Shown here one piece after another: positions 8,195 to 20,342 of a stretch of DNA of 64,000 bases. The position numbers were made by a program, and so were the translations under genes. Below the pieces are notes generated by a model. That model saw only the letters and a list, made by a program, of their open reading frames with translations. It was not told where the DNA came from and searched no databases. Origin of the DNA: Ginsengibacter hankyongi (GTDB lineage Bacteria > Bacteroidota > Bacteroidia > Chitinophagales > Chitinophagaceae); assembly GCF_008710285.1 (NCBI RefSeq), contig NZ_VYQF01000015.1, positions 1 to 64,000 on the forward strand, read 5' to 3'. Positions within the stretch are counted from its first letter, which is position 1; each line of letters begins with the position of its first letter.

Positions 8195-9019
8195 TTAGCG
8201 CCACATAAACCCGGAAAGGCTTACATAGAAATTTCCGTTTGAGGTATTCCTGTAAACGCTATATTGAGTAGGATAATACGTGTTGGCAGGGACAAAATGC
8301 ATGGGCTGCCTGATAGGGCTGGTGCTGTACGAAGTGGCTTCCATAAATGCTTTCGTAACCATTGGCTCATAGAAAGTAACGGCTCCATTGTACGACCCAT
8401 AGATGAATGTTTTAGTGAAATGCCCGCCATTAAATTCCGGGGCGAGTACATCCAGCCAGTGAAGTCCCATTTGGGGCACACCGAAAGGCCCGGCCACATA
8501 CCCTGCGGGTATGTAACCTGCCGGAGGATAATTGGCAAACAGGTGATGTGTAGTGGCATCATCTGCTGGGATGGCCATTTGCGCCGCAAGACTGATTTTA
8601 TAAAAATGAAAATCAAAATGGGGGAACGAATAGATGCCTGGAGGCGGATGCCCCTGCGGATTCCAGTCTAGTTCAAGATGGTCAAAAGGTGTTACAGTTC
8701 CGGCCTTCTGGTGCAAGGGTATAATGTAGCTGTTTTCACCGCTGGCAGGCAGGCCCGTCATTACGGATTCGGTTAGCTCAAAACCTATCTCCACGGGAAC
8801 GCCGCTGTGAGATATCGTAATAAACGAACGCACTTTGCCATCTCCTACATGCACCTCCGGGCCTTTGAAAGTGTTGCTGATTTGCGTTCGGTCCACAGCG
8901 GAATTAGCTGCAATTGCATTGACGCCCTGTGGCTGTGATTGATTCATTTCCTTTTGACAGGAAATCACCAGCATTGATGAAATAATTATCAATGCCGGGT
9001 AAGATAAAATTTGCTTCAT
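8195..9019 (-). CDS. DUF5602/TTHB210-like lipoprotein
   Basis: A protein of 274 residues with a lipobox LVISC (Cys21) and an exported beta-rich body. Residues about 110-150 hold a histidine-rich run HLELDWNPQGH..., then HFDFHFY, characteristic of proteins annotated as DUF5602 (TTHB210-like) and possibly a metal site. A second His pair is in ATTHHLF. The C-terminus is rich in Tyr/Pro/His (MHFVPANTYYPTQY). The family's function is unknown. It stands alone with its own terminator. The family assignment is from memory of the motif. Confidence 0.65.
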   Translation of the reverse strand: MKQILSYPALIIISSMLVISCQKEMNQSQPQGVNAIAANSAVDRTQISNTFKGPEVHVGDGKVRSFITISHSGVPVEIGFELTESVMTGLPASGENSYIIPLHQKAGTVTPFDHLELDWNPQGHPPPGIYSFPHFDFHFYKISLAAQMAIPADDATTHHLFANYPPAGYIPAGYVAGPFGVPQMGLHWLDVLAPEFNGGHFTKTFIYGSYNGAVTFYEPMVTKAFMEATSYSTSPIRQPMHFVPANTYYPTQYSVYRNTSNGNFYVSLSGFMWR

Positions 9020-9578
9020 ACTATTTAATTTTCGGTTAAAAAATTTTCTACAAATATCTTTTTTTTCATCGTTAAAAATAACAACAAAAAAAAAGTTGTA
9101 TTAAAAATTGAGACGAACGTCATGTGTTAATTTCATAACTTATCTAACTCTCATCCCTGCCTGAAAAAATTATTTTATACAATCTTAATATATTATGCAG
9201 CGGCTTTTAAATAAAGCGTTGGCTGACTGGAATAAAACAAAGTTGATTTGACATCAGCAAATACAGGAGGTTTTATATAACTTATTTGTTAATCGACAAG
9301 ATTCATTAATCAACATTACCGAGGGCATCAGCAGGATTGTTGTTGATAATTTTTTTCACTGGGTGGATATTATATCCTAACTTTAGCGCTGTTAATTAAC
9401 TGCTTATTAAGTAACTAACTCGCTAATCTACATTCAATCACTCCTAAGAATAAAGGATATATTGATTATCGGATAATTTGATAACCATTGTCGCCTTTTA
9501 AGTTGTTTACCTATTGCATTTACTTAAGGAAAGGTATGTAACCCCATAACTTTTATTCACGATTAATTAGAAAAATCT
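9020..9578. other. AT-rich divergent intergenic region
   Basis: 559 bases between the divergent lipoprotein and subtilase genes. It contains A/T runs and several near-matches to the Bacteroidota -7 box, none with convincing -33 spacing. No ORF, hairpin terminator or RNA gene was recognised. Confidence 0.5.
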
Positions 9579-12500
9579 ATGTTTGACTGCAAATTATTTA
9601 CCCACTTTTATAAGTGGACGTTGGTATGTTTTACCTTGCTGATTTTGTCCCCCGCTTTTGTTAAAGCGCAGCAACTAAAAGCGAGCGATTTTGTTTTGTT
9701 TGGAGGATCTTCTTCGGTAGAAATATCATCATCAACAAATATACAGGGGGGATCAATCGGAAGTTATAATCTCGTTACAACGACCGGAAATTCCACCCTT
9801 AATTCTAACATCTACAGTGGTGGAACGATTCTGCTTAATAATAGCAATGTTATTAGTGGTAACATCACTGCGGCAAATTCGTCAGGAATAAAAGGCATTG
9901 CCCTTTCTGTCGGGTCGTCTGCGAATATTGGAGGCAACATTGACGTGAATGGAAGCATAGTTATTGGTGGTGGAACGGTCTCAGGAAAGGTTACTCACCC
10001 GGATAGTACCACTTATACCGGACCTTTGCCGGCAAAGGGCGAATTTGTGGCAGCACCTAATCTGCCCGTTTTTTCGGGTTTACCTGCTGTTACGAATTTT
10101 GATTCTGCCGGGACGAAAGATATTACCTCAACGCAAACAATATTACCGGGAGCCTATCGTAACATAATTTTGACAGGGAAACAGGCAATAACATTCTCTG
10201 GTTCTGGGACGTATATTTTTAAGTCAATAAAAAACTCAGGGAATCCCAATAGCTTCATCTTCGACTTTGCGAAATCATCAGCTGGTACCTTCAGGATTTA
10301 CATTTACAATGACGCAGACCTCGATAATATTAGCGCCAGTATACAGAATGGTGGAGATGCTTCCAGGATATTTACTGAAGTTCACGGAACCGGAGCCAGT
10401 ACTTCTTCCGGAAGCGCATTTGTTATTGCCAATGGATCGTCCAGGAATGCTTCCAAATGGTTTGGTACCGTGTGGGCGCCTAATGGGGGCATAAATATTG
10501 GTTCCGGTACAGGGTCGAGCAATCTTACCGGGGCACTGCTGAGTGCTACAAAAGTGACCGTGCAAAGTGGTGTGACGATTAACTATTCGGCTTATTCCGA
10601 TGGGACGGTGATCTTTCCTTATTATCCTTCCACCGGTAAAGTGAACGACCTGTTGGGATCAGAACTGAATTCACTGTATGCGAATGCAGCCACATTAAAA
10701 GACACGGCAAGAAATATTTTCATTATAAGCAACGACTCCGTAATGATTGAAGTGATTGCCAAAGCCGGTAAAGTTGCCGAGCTTTCAGCGTTGTTACAAA
10801 CTTCTGAATATGGTATGACCAATCTTATCGATAATGGTTCCAATTCATTAATTGTTTCCGGTAAATATCCCATTGCTAATCTTTTAAAACTGGACCTGCT
10901 GCCGGATTTTATTGATTATTGCCGCCCGTTATTTCCGCCACTCAGCAATATTGGTGTAACCACATCTAATGGAGATATTGCCATGCATTCGGATTTTGTT
11001 CGTAATGGTTATAACGTTTCCGGAGAAGGTGTGAAGGTGGGAATTATTTCAGATAGCTATAATACAATCCCCGGTAATCCGGCAAACACCGATGTTATTA
11101 ACGGAGATCTCCCGGGAGTTGGAAATCCCGATGGAAATACTACTCCTGTGCAGGTTTTGCAGGACTATCCTTTCGGCAGGAGATCGGATGAAGGACGGGC
11201 GATGTTACAAATTGTTCATGATATTGCTCCAAAGGCCCAATTAGGTTTCAGAACGGGTTTCATCAGTGCAACAGATTTTGCCCAGGGCATCAGGCAATTT
11301 AAACAGAATAATTACAATGTAATAGCAGATGATGTTACTTATATTACGGAACCTTTTTTTACAGACGGGGTAGTGGCCCAGGCAGTTAATGAAGTAACTG
11401 CACAAGGCGTATCATACTTTGCTGCTGCGGGCAATTACGGAAATACTTCATATCAAAGTTCATTCAACAGTGCGCCGGCTCCTGCAGGATTTACAGGTAC
11501 GGCTCATAACTTCAACAATACCGGCGGTACTGATATTTACCAGGGTGTTTCTCTTGCGCCGGGAACTTATACCATTGTATTGCAATGGCAGGATAACGTC
11601 TACTCGCTGGGGCAATCCTCCGGAACGGTGAACGATCTCGATATTTACCTGGTGAAACCCGATGGGTCAACCATTGGTTTCAACAGGAATAATATAGGAG
11701 GTGATCCGATAGAAATACTTCCATTCACAGTTACAGCAAGCACGCCCGCAAGTCTGATGATAATAAGAGCATCGGGCACAACACCTGTGAATTTTAAATA
11801 CGTTGTTTTCCGCGGAGACTTAACCATCAATGAATACAACACAGGCCAGTCTACTATTGTGGGCCAGGCCAATTCAGCCGGTGCAATAACGGTAGGTGCG
11901 ATCAGGTATAATAAGACGCCTGCCTTTGGAGGTACTTCTCCGTATACAACGGAGACTTTTTCATCGCTTGGCGGAACACCCGTAAATGGCGTTGTGCGAA
12001 ACAAGCCTGATTTTACTGCGCCGGATGGGGTTAATACGACCGTCAATTTTAGCTCGCTAAATATTGAAGGAGATGCGTTTCCAAACTTCTTCGGAACGTC
12101 TGCTGCTGCACCGCATGCAGCGGGCGTCGCTGCCCTTTTGATAGAATCCAAATTGAAGTTTTCTAACCAGGTAATTACTCCAAATGGAATAAGAAGTTTG
12201 TTGCAATCGACAGCGCTGGATATCAATTCACCCGGATTTGATTTTTCAAGCGGAGCCGGCCTCATACAGGCCCAAACTGCATTAGCAACATTTGCTGCGC
12301 CTACGCCGATAGCTACATCGCTTACAGTTCCTGCGAATACAGTTCCCGGAACAACGAACTTTACTGTAACTGTAGAAGGTAATTATTTCAGTGATTCAAC
12401 CAAAGTACTCTTCAGGTCCGATACACTTTCAACCACGGTTCTTAGCTCTACGGAGGTGACGGCTACTATACCAGCCTTTACCGGCAACCCGTCGATCCGG

Positions 12501-14420
12501 GTTTCTACTAAACCAAAATCTATAACCGGAATTGATGGCGGTGTTTCGCAGTCATTGTTTTTCTTTACCATAGCAAAAAAGAAAATTATTATCACCGCTG
12601 ATAATAAGAGCAAAAAGTACGGCGAAAAAATTCCGGCCTTTACAGCAACTATAACGGTAAATGGTGTTCCTCTTGCCAATTCAGGATTAACCTTAAAGGA
12701 CATAGGTCTTGATCAGATGACATTTACTTCGCCCGCCACTGACTTTAGTAATGTAGGTAAATATTTTATTAAAGCTTCCCGGACATTTGATACCGCAAAT
12801 TCGGTAGATGCGGGACTTATCGAATTGTATGATTACACTTTTAACGACGGATTGCTAACGATCGTAAAGATGCCACTGAAAATTACGCCCCAGGATAAAG
12901 TGGTTACCTATGGTGATAAAATCAATGGTATTACTTTCAATTATGGATACAATGATGCCAATATTGATGTTGCTAACAGGGCGAATTTCCTGGATAGCAT
13001 AAAGACGGATCATCTTGCAAATCTGGTCGATACCGCGATAGCATTTGTAAACGGCAAGGCTATTGTTGCGGGGCGCACTTTAACCGCCGGTGACCTGCAA
13101 AATATGAGCTTCCTGGCGAGCGGAAAAGCAATTGTGGCCGGCAAGGCAATAGTGGCCGGCAGTCTTGTAACAGATATGAAAGTAATTGAAGTTGGTCTTT
13201 CATCTATATTCGATTACGAGCTTAACGATTCCACGGTAGGAAACCTCGTCAACGGAAAAGCGATTGTTGCCGGTAAGGCTCTTGTGGCGGGTAAGGCTAT
13301 TGTTGCCGGTAAAGCTATTGTTGCAGGCACGCAAATTGTAAACAGTGCCAATATTAATGACACGAGCAATAATAATGTAGTGGTAATAGTTGATTCCGCC
13401 GACGTTTATTCAACGGACGGAGAAACACTCAATGAACTTAAATCAATCAACCTCATCACTGGTATCCATGCCGGCGAATCGTTTATTGTTCCCGGTGCCT
13501 TCCTTTCGGAAAACTTTGAAGTTAGCTATGGCCTGGGTAAGTTAACGATCCTGCCTTCGGCATTAACTGTTGCAGCCCGCGATACCTTTATCTTCCAGGG
13601 GTCGCCGTTGCCGGCATTCCCATCAACCATAAGCGGATTTGTTTACCACGAGTATACCGTGACCGGCGGGCCGCAATTCACGTTATCGCCTACTTATACG
13701 GGTAACGCCGGCGTATATACGCTAACGCCGGATTCAGTAGTGTTGAGTAACCCGGCTGATTATTTCATTAATTATGTGCCGGCAAACTTTTACGTAAACC
13801 CTGACGGGGGTGGCACTAAAAATGTGAAGCCAAAACTGGAATGCGTGGATACATTAATAAATGATCCATCCGGGTTTAATTACGTGGCGCATTATTCTTA
13901 TCAAAATGCCAATGCAACGCCTGTATATGTGCCGATAGGCCCTGATAATAGCATAATTGCGACAGGGAGTTACAGTGGTGTTCAGCCACAAGTGTTCCTG
14001 CCGTCAGGCGGATCATTCGATATTTATTTCGATGGTAATAAAATGACATGGTTACTGGTAACTTACAACGGAAATCAAAAATCATCCAGTGGCAGCGTTG
14101 CGAGCTCAACATCATCGAAATGTAGCCCGGCATATTCTTTCAGCGGCGCCGGTACCAGTATCAGTTTAGCGGGCACTAACGTAACAGCGTACCCTAATCC
14201 CGTTACCAGTAAGGTCAGGATAAATATTGCAGCTGCTTCAACCGTTGGCAAGGATATTCTTTTGCTGGACGTGCCTGGCAGGACCTATATACCAAAATCC
14301 TATCAGCGAATTTCAGCCAACAGTTTCGAACTCGATGTCAGTAACCTTAACCCGGGAGTATATTTTATTAAAATGGAAATAGATAATGCTTATAAAATCT
14401 TTAAGATCTTAAAATTATAA
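9579..14420 (+). CDS. Giant T9SS-exported subtilase with MBG domains and GKAIVA hexapeptide repeats
   Basis: A protein of 1613 residues with a signal peptide ending FVKAQ. Order: a beta-helix-like Gly/Ser/Asn repeat region (about 30-340); an S8 peptidase domain (about 480-910) with Asp492 in GIISDSY, a DEGRAM motif (Asp537-Glu538) where HGT is usual, and Ser841 in FGTSAAAPH; an IPT/TIG-like domain (about 920-995); MBG-like domains (about 1000-1110 and 1110-1380, with YGEKIPAF and YGDKINGI signatures); another beta domain; and a T9SS type A sorting domain (about 1530-1613, TAYPNPV to the end). Within the second MBG region lie GKAIVA hexapeptides at about 1159, 1182-1194 and 1226-1250. Probably a cell-surface or secreted protease or adhesin. 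A terminator follows at 14441. Confidence 0.9.
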   Translation: MFDCKLFTHFYKWTLVCFTLLILSPAFVKAQQLKASDFVLFGGSSSVEISSSTNIQGGSIGSYNLVTTTGNSTLNSNIYSGGTILLNNSNVISGNITAANSSGIKGIALSVGSSANIGGNIDVNGSIVIGGGTVSGKVTHPDSTTYTGPLPAKGEFVAAPNLPVFSGLPAVTNFDSAGTKDITSTQTILPGAYRNIILTGKQAITFSGSGTYIFKSIKNSGNPNSFIFDFAKSSAGTFRIYIYNDADLDNISASIQNGGDASRIFTEVHGTGASTSSGSAFVIANGSSRNASKWFGTVWAPNGGINIGSGTGSSNLTGALLSATKVTVQSGVTINYSAYSDGTVIFPYYPSTGKVNDLLGSELNSLYANAATLKDTARNIFIISNDSVMIEVIAKAGKVAELSALLQTSEYGMTNLIDNGSNSLIVSGKYPIANLLKLDLLPDFIDYCRPLFPPLSNIGVTTSNGDIAMHSDFVRNGYNVSGEGVKVGIISDSYNTIPGNPANTDVINGDLPGVGNPDGNTTPVQVLQDYPFGRRSDEGRAMLQIVHDIAPKAQLGFRTGFISATDFAQGIRQFKQNNYNVIADDVTYITEPFFTDGVVAQAVNEVTAQGVSYFAAAGNYGNTSYQSSFNSAPAPAGFTGTAHNFNNTGGTDIYQGVSLAPGTYTIVLQWQDNVYSLGQSSGTVNDLDIYLVKPDGSTIGFNRNNIGGDPIEILPFTVTASTPASLMIIRASGTTPVNFKYVVFRGDLTINEYNTGQSTIVGQANSAGAITVGAIRYNKTPAFGGTSPYTTETFSSLGGTPVNGVVRNKPDFTAPDGVNTTVNFSSLNIEGDAFPNFFGTSAAAPHAAGVAALLIESKLKFSNQVITPNGIRSLLQSTALDINSPGFDFSSGAGLIQAQTALATFAAPTPIATSLTVPANTVPGTTNFTVTVEGNYFSDSTKVLFRSDTLSTTVLSSTEVTATIPAFTGNPSIRVSTKPKSITGIDGGVSQSLFFFTIAKKKIIITADNKSKKYGEKIPAFTATITVNGVPLANSGLTLKDIGLDQMTFTSPATDFSNVGKYFIKASRTFDTANSVDAGLIELYDYTFNDGLLTIVKMPLKITPQDKVVTYGDKINGITFNYGYNDANIDVANRANFLDSIKTDHLANLVDTAIAFVNGKAIVAGRTLTAGDLQNMSFLASGKAIVAGKAIVAGSLVTDMKVIEVGLSSIFDYELNDSTVGNLVNGKAIVAGKALVAGKAIVAGKAIVAGTQIVNSANINDTSNNNVVVIVDSADVYSTDGETLNELKSINLITGIHAGESFIVPGAFLSENFEVSYGLGKLTILPSALTVAARDTFIFQGSPLPAFPSTISGFVYHEYTVTGGPQFTLSPTYTGNAGVYTLTPDSVVLSNPADYFINYVPANFYVNPDGGGTKNVKPKLECVDTLINDPSGFNYVAHYSYQNANATPVYVPIGPDNSIIATGSYSGVQPQVFLPSGGSFDIYFDGNKMTWLLVTYNGNQKSSSGSVASSTSSKCSPAYSFSGAGTSISLAGTNVTAYPNPVTSKVRINIAAASTVGKDILLLDVPGRTYIPKSYQRISANSFELDVSNLNPGVYFIKMEIDNAYKIFKILKL

Positions 14421-14440
14421 CCTGGTAAAATATATCTGCA

Positions 14441-14483
14441 ATAATAAAAATGAGCGGTTCCGCGAACGGCTCATTTTTATTAT
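14441..14483 (+). terminator. Perfect palindromic terminator after the subtilase gene
   Basis: ATAATAAAAATGAGC and its exact complement enclose a GTTC/GAAC inner stem. The A/T arms give U-tracts in either direction. It lies 20 bases after the stop at 14420. Confidence 0.85.
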
Positions 14484-14551
14484 AATACATTCCGGGGCAT
14501 CTGGTTTTCGAAATAAAAGAAGGTGTAAATTTATTCAAGTAACTTTCGCAA

Positions 14552-16654
14552 ATGAATAGACAGAAAATATTTTTGAGCATATTTTTTATCGGTCTTTCTG
14601 CGTGCTGCATGGCTCAAAAAGGTAAAATTGATAGCTTACAAAACATAATTAGCCAGGGTAAAAATGATACCAGCAAGGTTAAAAATTTACTTTTATTAAG
14701 TACAGAGTACATGAGTTCTTCTCCGGCAGATGCTATCAGGTATAGTGATGAAGCCATGAAGCTTGCAGAGAAACTCGGTTATTCAACGGGTATTGCCTTC
14801 GCCCATAAGAATATTGGAATGGTTTACTATAACCAGACAAAATATCCCGAAACAATTGAGCATTGGAGTCAATCTTACCTGCTTTTCGATTCAATAGGCG
14901 ATAAGGTAAACGAAGCATTGCTTCTTAATAATATCGGGTCGGTATATATGAACCAGGGCGACGATCCGAAAGCACTGGAGTATTATTTTAAATCCCTGGA
15001 AATTGCTGAACAAACCAAAGATGATCACAAAATAGCCATCGCGATGGGTAATATTGGAACTATTTATTCCAATAACAAATTTACCTATAACAAGGCCATC
15101 GGTTACTATCTAAAGGCACTGGATCTTAGTAAGAAGCTCAAAGATCAAAATATTATGGGCGGGCTCATGGTGAATATCGGTGAGACCTATATGAATCGAA
15201 ATGAAGATGACTCAGCACTCTATTATTTTAACCAGTCGCTGGACGCCTACAGTAATACGGAAAATATTCCTTACTCTTTAAACGATATAGGTAAGATATA
15301 TACCCGGAAGAAAAATTTTACACTTGCCAGCCAATACCATACCCAGGCACTGTCATTTGCAAAGAAATTTGATTTGAAGTTGGATATTGCACAATCGTAC
15401 CTTGGCCTTGGAAATACCAATTATAATAAAGGCGATTATGCAAATGCATTGGTTGCTTATAAAAATGCGCAGGTTGTGGCCGATAGTGCAAGCCTGAAAA
15501 GGGAATTGAGAGATGCATACAAGGGCCTGGCTTTAGCCTATGCCGGACTTAAGAATTTTAATGACGCTTACAAATATCAAACGCTCTACACCAATATTAA
15601 AGACACATTATTTAACCTGGATATCGCCCAAAAGGTGAACAATCTTCAAACAAATTTCGAAATACAGAAAAAGCAAACGCAGATTGATAATCTTACCAAA
15701 GACAAAGCCCTCCAGAAGCTGGACCTGCAAAGGCAGAAATTTGCCAGGAATACTTTGGCAGTGAGCCTGGTTTGCGTTTTTATAGTTGTTTTTGTATTGC
15801 TAAAATTATATCGAAAAGTCAACCGACGTACGCTCCAGCTAAGGAGATCACTCGAAGAATTAAAATCCACCCAGGCCCAGCTGATTCAATCAGAAAAAAT
15901 GGCCTCATTAGGATTGCTCACCGCCGGCATAGGGCATGAAATACAAAACCCCCTGAATTTTGTAAATAACTTTTCTGAAGTTAACGTGGAACTATTGCAT
16001 GATTTGAAAGATGGTCCAATTAAGAAATTAAACAGTGCAGACCAGCTGGAGGCCGATGAAATTTTGACGGATCTTACCCAAAATATGGAAAGGATCATTC
16101 ATCATGGAAAGCGTGCCGATATAATTATTAAAGGAATGCTACAACATTCGCGGGTAAGCACGGGAGCTAAGGAACTAACGGACCTGAACAGCCTGGCTGA
16201 TGAATACCTTCGGTTAAGCTATCATGGTTTCAGGGCAAAAAATAAAATACACATTGGCAACCTGGTAACTGATTTCGATAGCAAAATCGGTGAAATAAAA
16301 ATTGTGCCCCAGGACGTTGGAAGCGTATTGCTAAACTTATATAACAACGCATTTTATTCGGTTAATGAGAAAAAGAAAAAGCTTGGAGATGCATATGAAC
16401 CAAAGGTAGTAGTAACTACCAAAATGGTAAATGGTAAAGTAGAGATCAGGGTACGCGACAATGGTATGGGTATTCCCAAAAAAGCTTTAGATAAAATATT
16501 TCAACCATTCTTTACCACCAAGCCAACGGGTGAAGGCACAGGGTTAGGCTTGTCGTTAAGTTATGATATTGTTACCCAGGAACACGGAGGCACCATACGG
16601 GCAGAAACAACAGAAGGTGAGGGGGCCGAGTTTATAATTCAATTACCTGCCTGA
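14552..16654 (+). CDS. TPR-repeat sensor histidine kinase
   Basis: A protein of 700 residues. A signal peptide (ending CCMAQ) leads to a periplasmic array of tetratricopeptide repeats (about 35-350, for example ALLLNNIGSVYMNQGDDPKALEYY). A coiled coil (about 360-395), one membrane helix (about 399-420), a cytoplasmic coiled coil with LKSTQAQLIQSEKMASLG, a HisKA-like helix with His462 in GIGHEIQNPLNF, and an HATPase_c domain (DNGMGIP, GTGLGLSLSYDI) follow. The N-terminus senses, possibly by protein contact, and the C-terminus phosphorylates a regulator that is not encoded nearby. The kinase at 60238-62259 has the same architecture and near-identical H-box and ATP-binding motifs. Confidence 0.92.
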   Translation: MNRQKIFLSIFFIGLSACCMAQKGKIDSLQNIISQGKNDTSKVKNLLLLSTEYMSSSPADAIRYSDEAMKLAEKLGYSTGIAFAHKNIGMVYYNQTKYPETIEHWSQSYLLFDSIGDKVNEALLLNNIGSVYMNQGDDPKALEYYFKSLEIAEQTKDDHKIAIAMGNIGTIYSNNKFTYNKAIGYYLKALDLSKKLKDQNIMGGLMVNIGETYMNRNEDDSALYYFNQSLDAYSNTENIPYSLNDIGKIYTRKKNFTLASQYHTQALSFAKKFDLKLDIAQSYLGLGNTNYNKGDYANALVAYKNAQVVADSASLKRELRDAYKGLALAYAGLKNFNDAYKYQTLYTNIKDTLFNLDIAQKVNNLQTNFEIQKKQTQIDNLTKDKALQKLDLQRQKFARNTLAVSLVCVFIVVFVLLKLYRKVNRRTLQLRRSLEELKSTQAQLIQSEKMASLGLLTAGIGHEIQNPLNFVNNFSEVNVELLHDLKDGPIKKLNSADQLEADEILTDLTQNMERIIHHGKRADIIIKGMLQHSRVSTGAKELTDLNSLADEYLRLSYHGFRAKNKIHIGNLVTDFDSKIGEIKIVPQDVGSVLLNLYNNAFYSVNEKKKKLGDAYEPKVVVTTKMVNGKVEIRVRDNGMGIPKKALDKIFQPFFTTKPTGEGTGLGLSLSYDIVTQEHGGTIRAETTEGEGAEFIIQLPA

Positions 16655-16806
16655 TACCTGGGGCTACATGTACTTACACCTGTAAAACGAATAATATAGC
16701 TACAGAACACGCATTTTCCGTTTGACAATTCACGGTACAGTTAATATAAAATTGCAGAGCATCTTACAAGATTGAAACAATTAATATAGGTATAACCAAA
16801 CTTACC

Positions 16807-17703
16807 TTAATTCAGCATCCTGTACTCATTCGGCGAATGACCCACTCTCTGTTTAAACAAACGGGTAAAATGCTGCGGGTATTTAAAGCCAAGCCCGTAC
16901 GCAATTTCACTAACCGATTTGCTTTCGTCGAATATTCTCTCTTTCGCCACATCTATCACTTTCGATTGAATGTATTCCTGCGCTGTTCTTCCCGTTTCCT
17001 TCTTTACCAGGTCTCCAAAATAACCTGCAGATAAATTGAGCTCACCGGCACACCAAGCCACTGAAGGCAGGCCGATAGTTTGCGGCTTGTCTGTTTCAAA
17101 ATAACCATTCAGCAAATACTCAAACCTTTCTAAGATGCCTTTGTGTACATTGTCACGGGTAATAAACTGGCGATCGTAAAAACGGGTGCAATAGTTCAGG
17201 AAAAGTTCAATGTTAGAAACAATTAATTTTTTACTGTGCTTGTCGATGGCATGTTCTAATTCATATTCAATTTTTGAAAAACAATCCAGCACGATTTTTC
17301 TTTCACGCTCCGATAAGTGCAGCGCTTCATGAAATTGATAACTGAAAAAGGTATAGTCCTGTATGTGCTTTCCAAGTGGTGTGCCGTGGATTAAATCAGG
17401 ATGAAATAGCAGTGCATAACCTTTTGGCTGGTAGGTTTCCCCGTTACTATTCACACCTGCAACCTGCCCCGGCGCAATAAATACCAGGGTGCCTTCCTGG
17501 TAATCGTAAGTGTGCCGGCCATACACGAGGTCGCCGCATTTTATATCTTTTAAAAAAATTGTATAAAAGCCGAAATACATTTTTGAACCTTGCCGCGGTG
17601 AAGCCTTCGACAAGTCAACAACACTCACCAGTGGGTGCAGAGTTTCATTATTGTTAAATGAATTGTAATCGCTGATGGACTCAAATCTTATTATGTTATC
17701 CAT
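16807..17703 (-). CDS. AraC-family transcriptional regulator
   Basis: 298 residues from the Met at 17703; an upstream Met at 17766 would add 21 residues of no evident value. The N-terminal half is a cupin-like sensor domain (TLVFIAPGQVAGV, YALLFHPDLIHGTPL). The C-terminal about 100 residues are two helix-turn-helix motifs of the AraC type (LNLSAGYFGDLVKKETGRTAQEYI and SVSEIAYGLGFKYPQHFTRLFKQRVGHSPNEYR). It is transcribed divergently from the aldo/keto reductase at 17850 across about 146 bases. By position it most likely controls the 17850-21757 cluster; the effector is unknown. Confidence 0.9.
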   Translation of the reverse strand: MDNIIRFESISDYNSFNNNETLHPLVSVVDLSKASPRQGSKMYFGFYTIFLKDIKCGDLVYGRHTYDYQEGTLVFIAPGQVAGVNSNGETYQPKGYALLFHPDLIHGTPLGKHIQDYTFFSYQFHEALHLSERERKIVLDCFSKIEYELEHAIDKHSKKLIVSNIELFLNYCTRFYDRQFITRDNVHKGILERFEYLLNGYFETDKPQTIGLPSVAWCAGELNLSAGYFGDLVKKETGRTAQEYIQSKVIDVAKERIFDESKSVSEIAYGLGFKYPQHFTRLFKQRVGHSPNEYRMLN

Positions 17704-17849
17704 TTCTGTCGTGTTTTTTTGCTTAATCAAAATTAGCGCATTATTCATGGCCCGGTTAATGTGCATGCTTCAATCAGCAATATTGGTAAATAAATCCGCG
17801 ATCTGTATACTATGTGAGATGATAATTACCAGCACCTTTGTAAAACTAA

Positions 17850-18710
<861 letters not shown>

Positions 18711-18770
18711 CTTACTCAATAGACTGCAGGGGTAGTATTGATATTATGTAATTAAACAAAAAAAAATATT

Positions 18771-19169
18771 ATGAAAATTACAAGAATCGGTTCCGAGCCT
18801 TCTGCCAAAGGGCCGGAAGATTGGTTTACAGGAGCGGTGCGCATTGATGCGTTGTTTGAGCCAAATGAATCAAGACGTGCAGCCGCCGCCAGCGTTACAT
18901 TTGAGCCCGGAGCACGAACCGCATGGCATACTCATCCGTTAGGGCAAACATTAATTATTACAGCGGGTTGTGGCTGGGTGCAAAGAGTAGGGGGTGATGT
19001 GGAGGAAGTTCATCCCGGGGATATAGTTTGGTTTGAGGCAAATGAAAAGCATTGGCATGGCGCTACCTCCACTACCGGTATGACACATATAGCCATACAG
19101 GAAAATTTGAACGGCAAAGTGGTTGAGTGGATGGAGAAAGTTTCCGATGAACAGTATAATAAGAAATAA
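18771..19169 (+). CDS. Cupin of the hydroxynitrile-lyase (GtHNL) type
   Basis: A protein of 132 residues, one small cupin barrel. The metal site is His53, His55, Gln59 and His94, the same numbering as recalled for the Mn-dependent hydroxynitrile lyase of Granulicella tundricola. Ala40, Val42 and Gln110 around the active site also correspond. The motif [12 protein letters not shown] and the NEKHWHGA segment are diagnostic. The in vivo role of such cupins is unclear; members are commonly clustered with aldo/keto reductases and SDRs, as here. It is 60 bases after the AKR stop, so probably co-transcribed. Confidence 0.88.
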   Translation: MKITRIGSEPSAKGPEDWFTGAVRIDALFEPNESRRAAAASVTFEPGARTAWHTHPLGQTLIITAGCGWVQRVGGDVEEVHPGDIVWFEANEKHWHGATSTTGMTHIAIQENLNGKVVEWMEKVSDEQYNKK

Positions 19170-19180
19170 AATAAACGAAG

Positions 19181-20302
<1,122 letters not shown>

Positions 20303-20342
20303 GTTATAATATTAATGAAAGACATAGCAACATAAGAATAAT

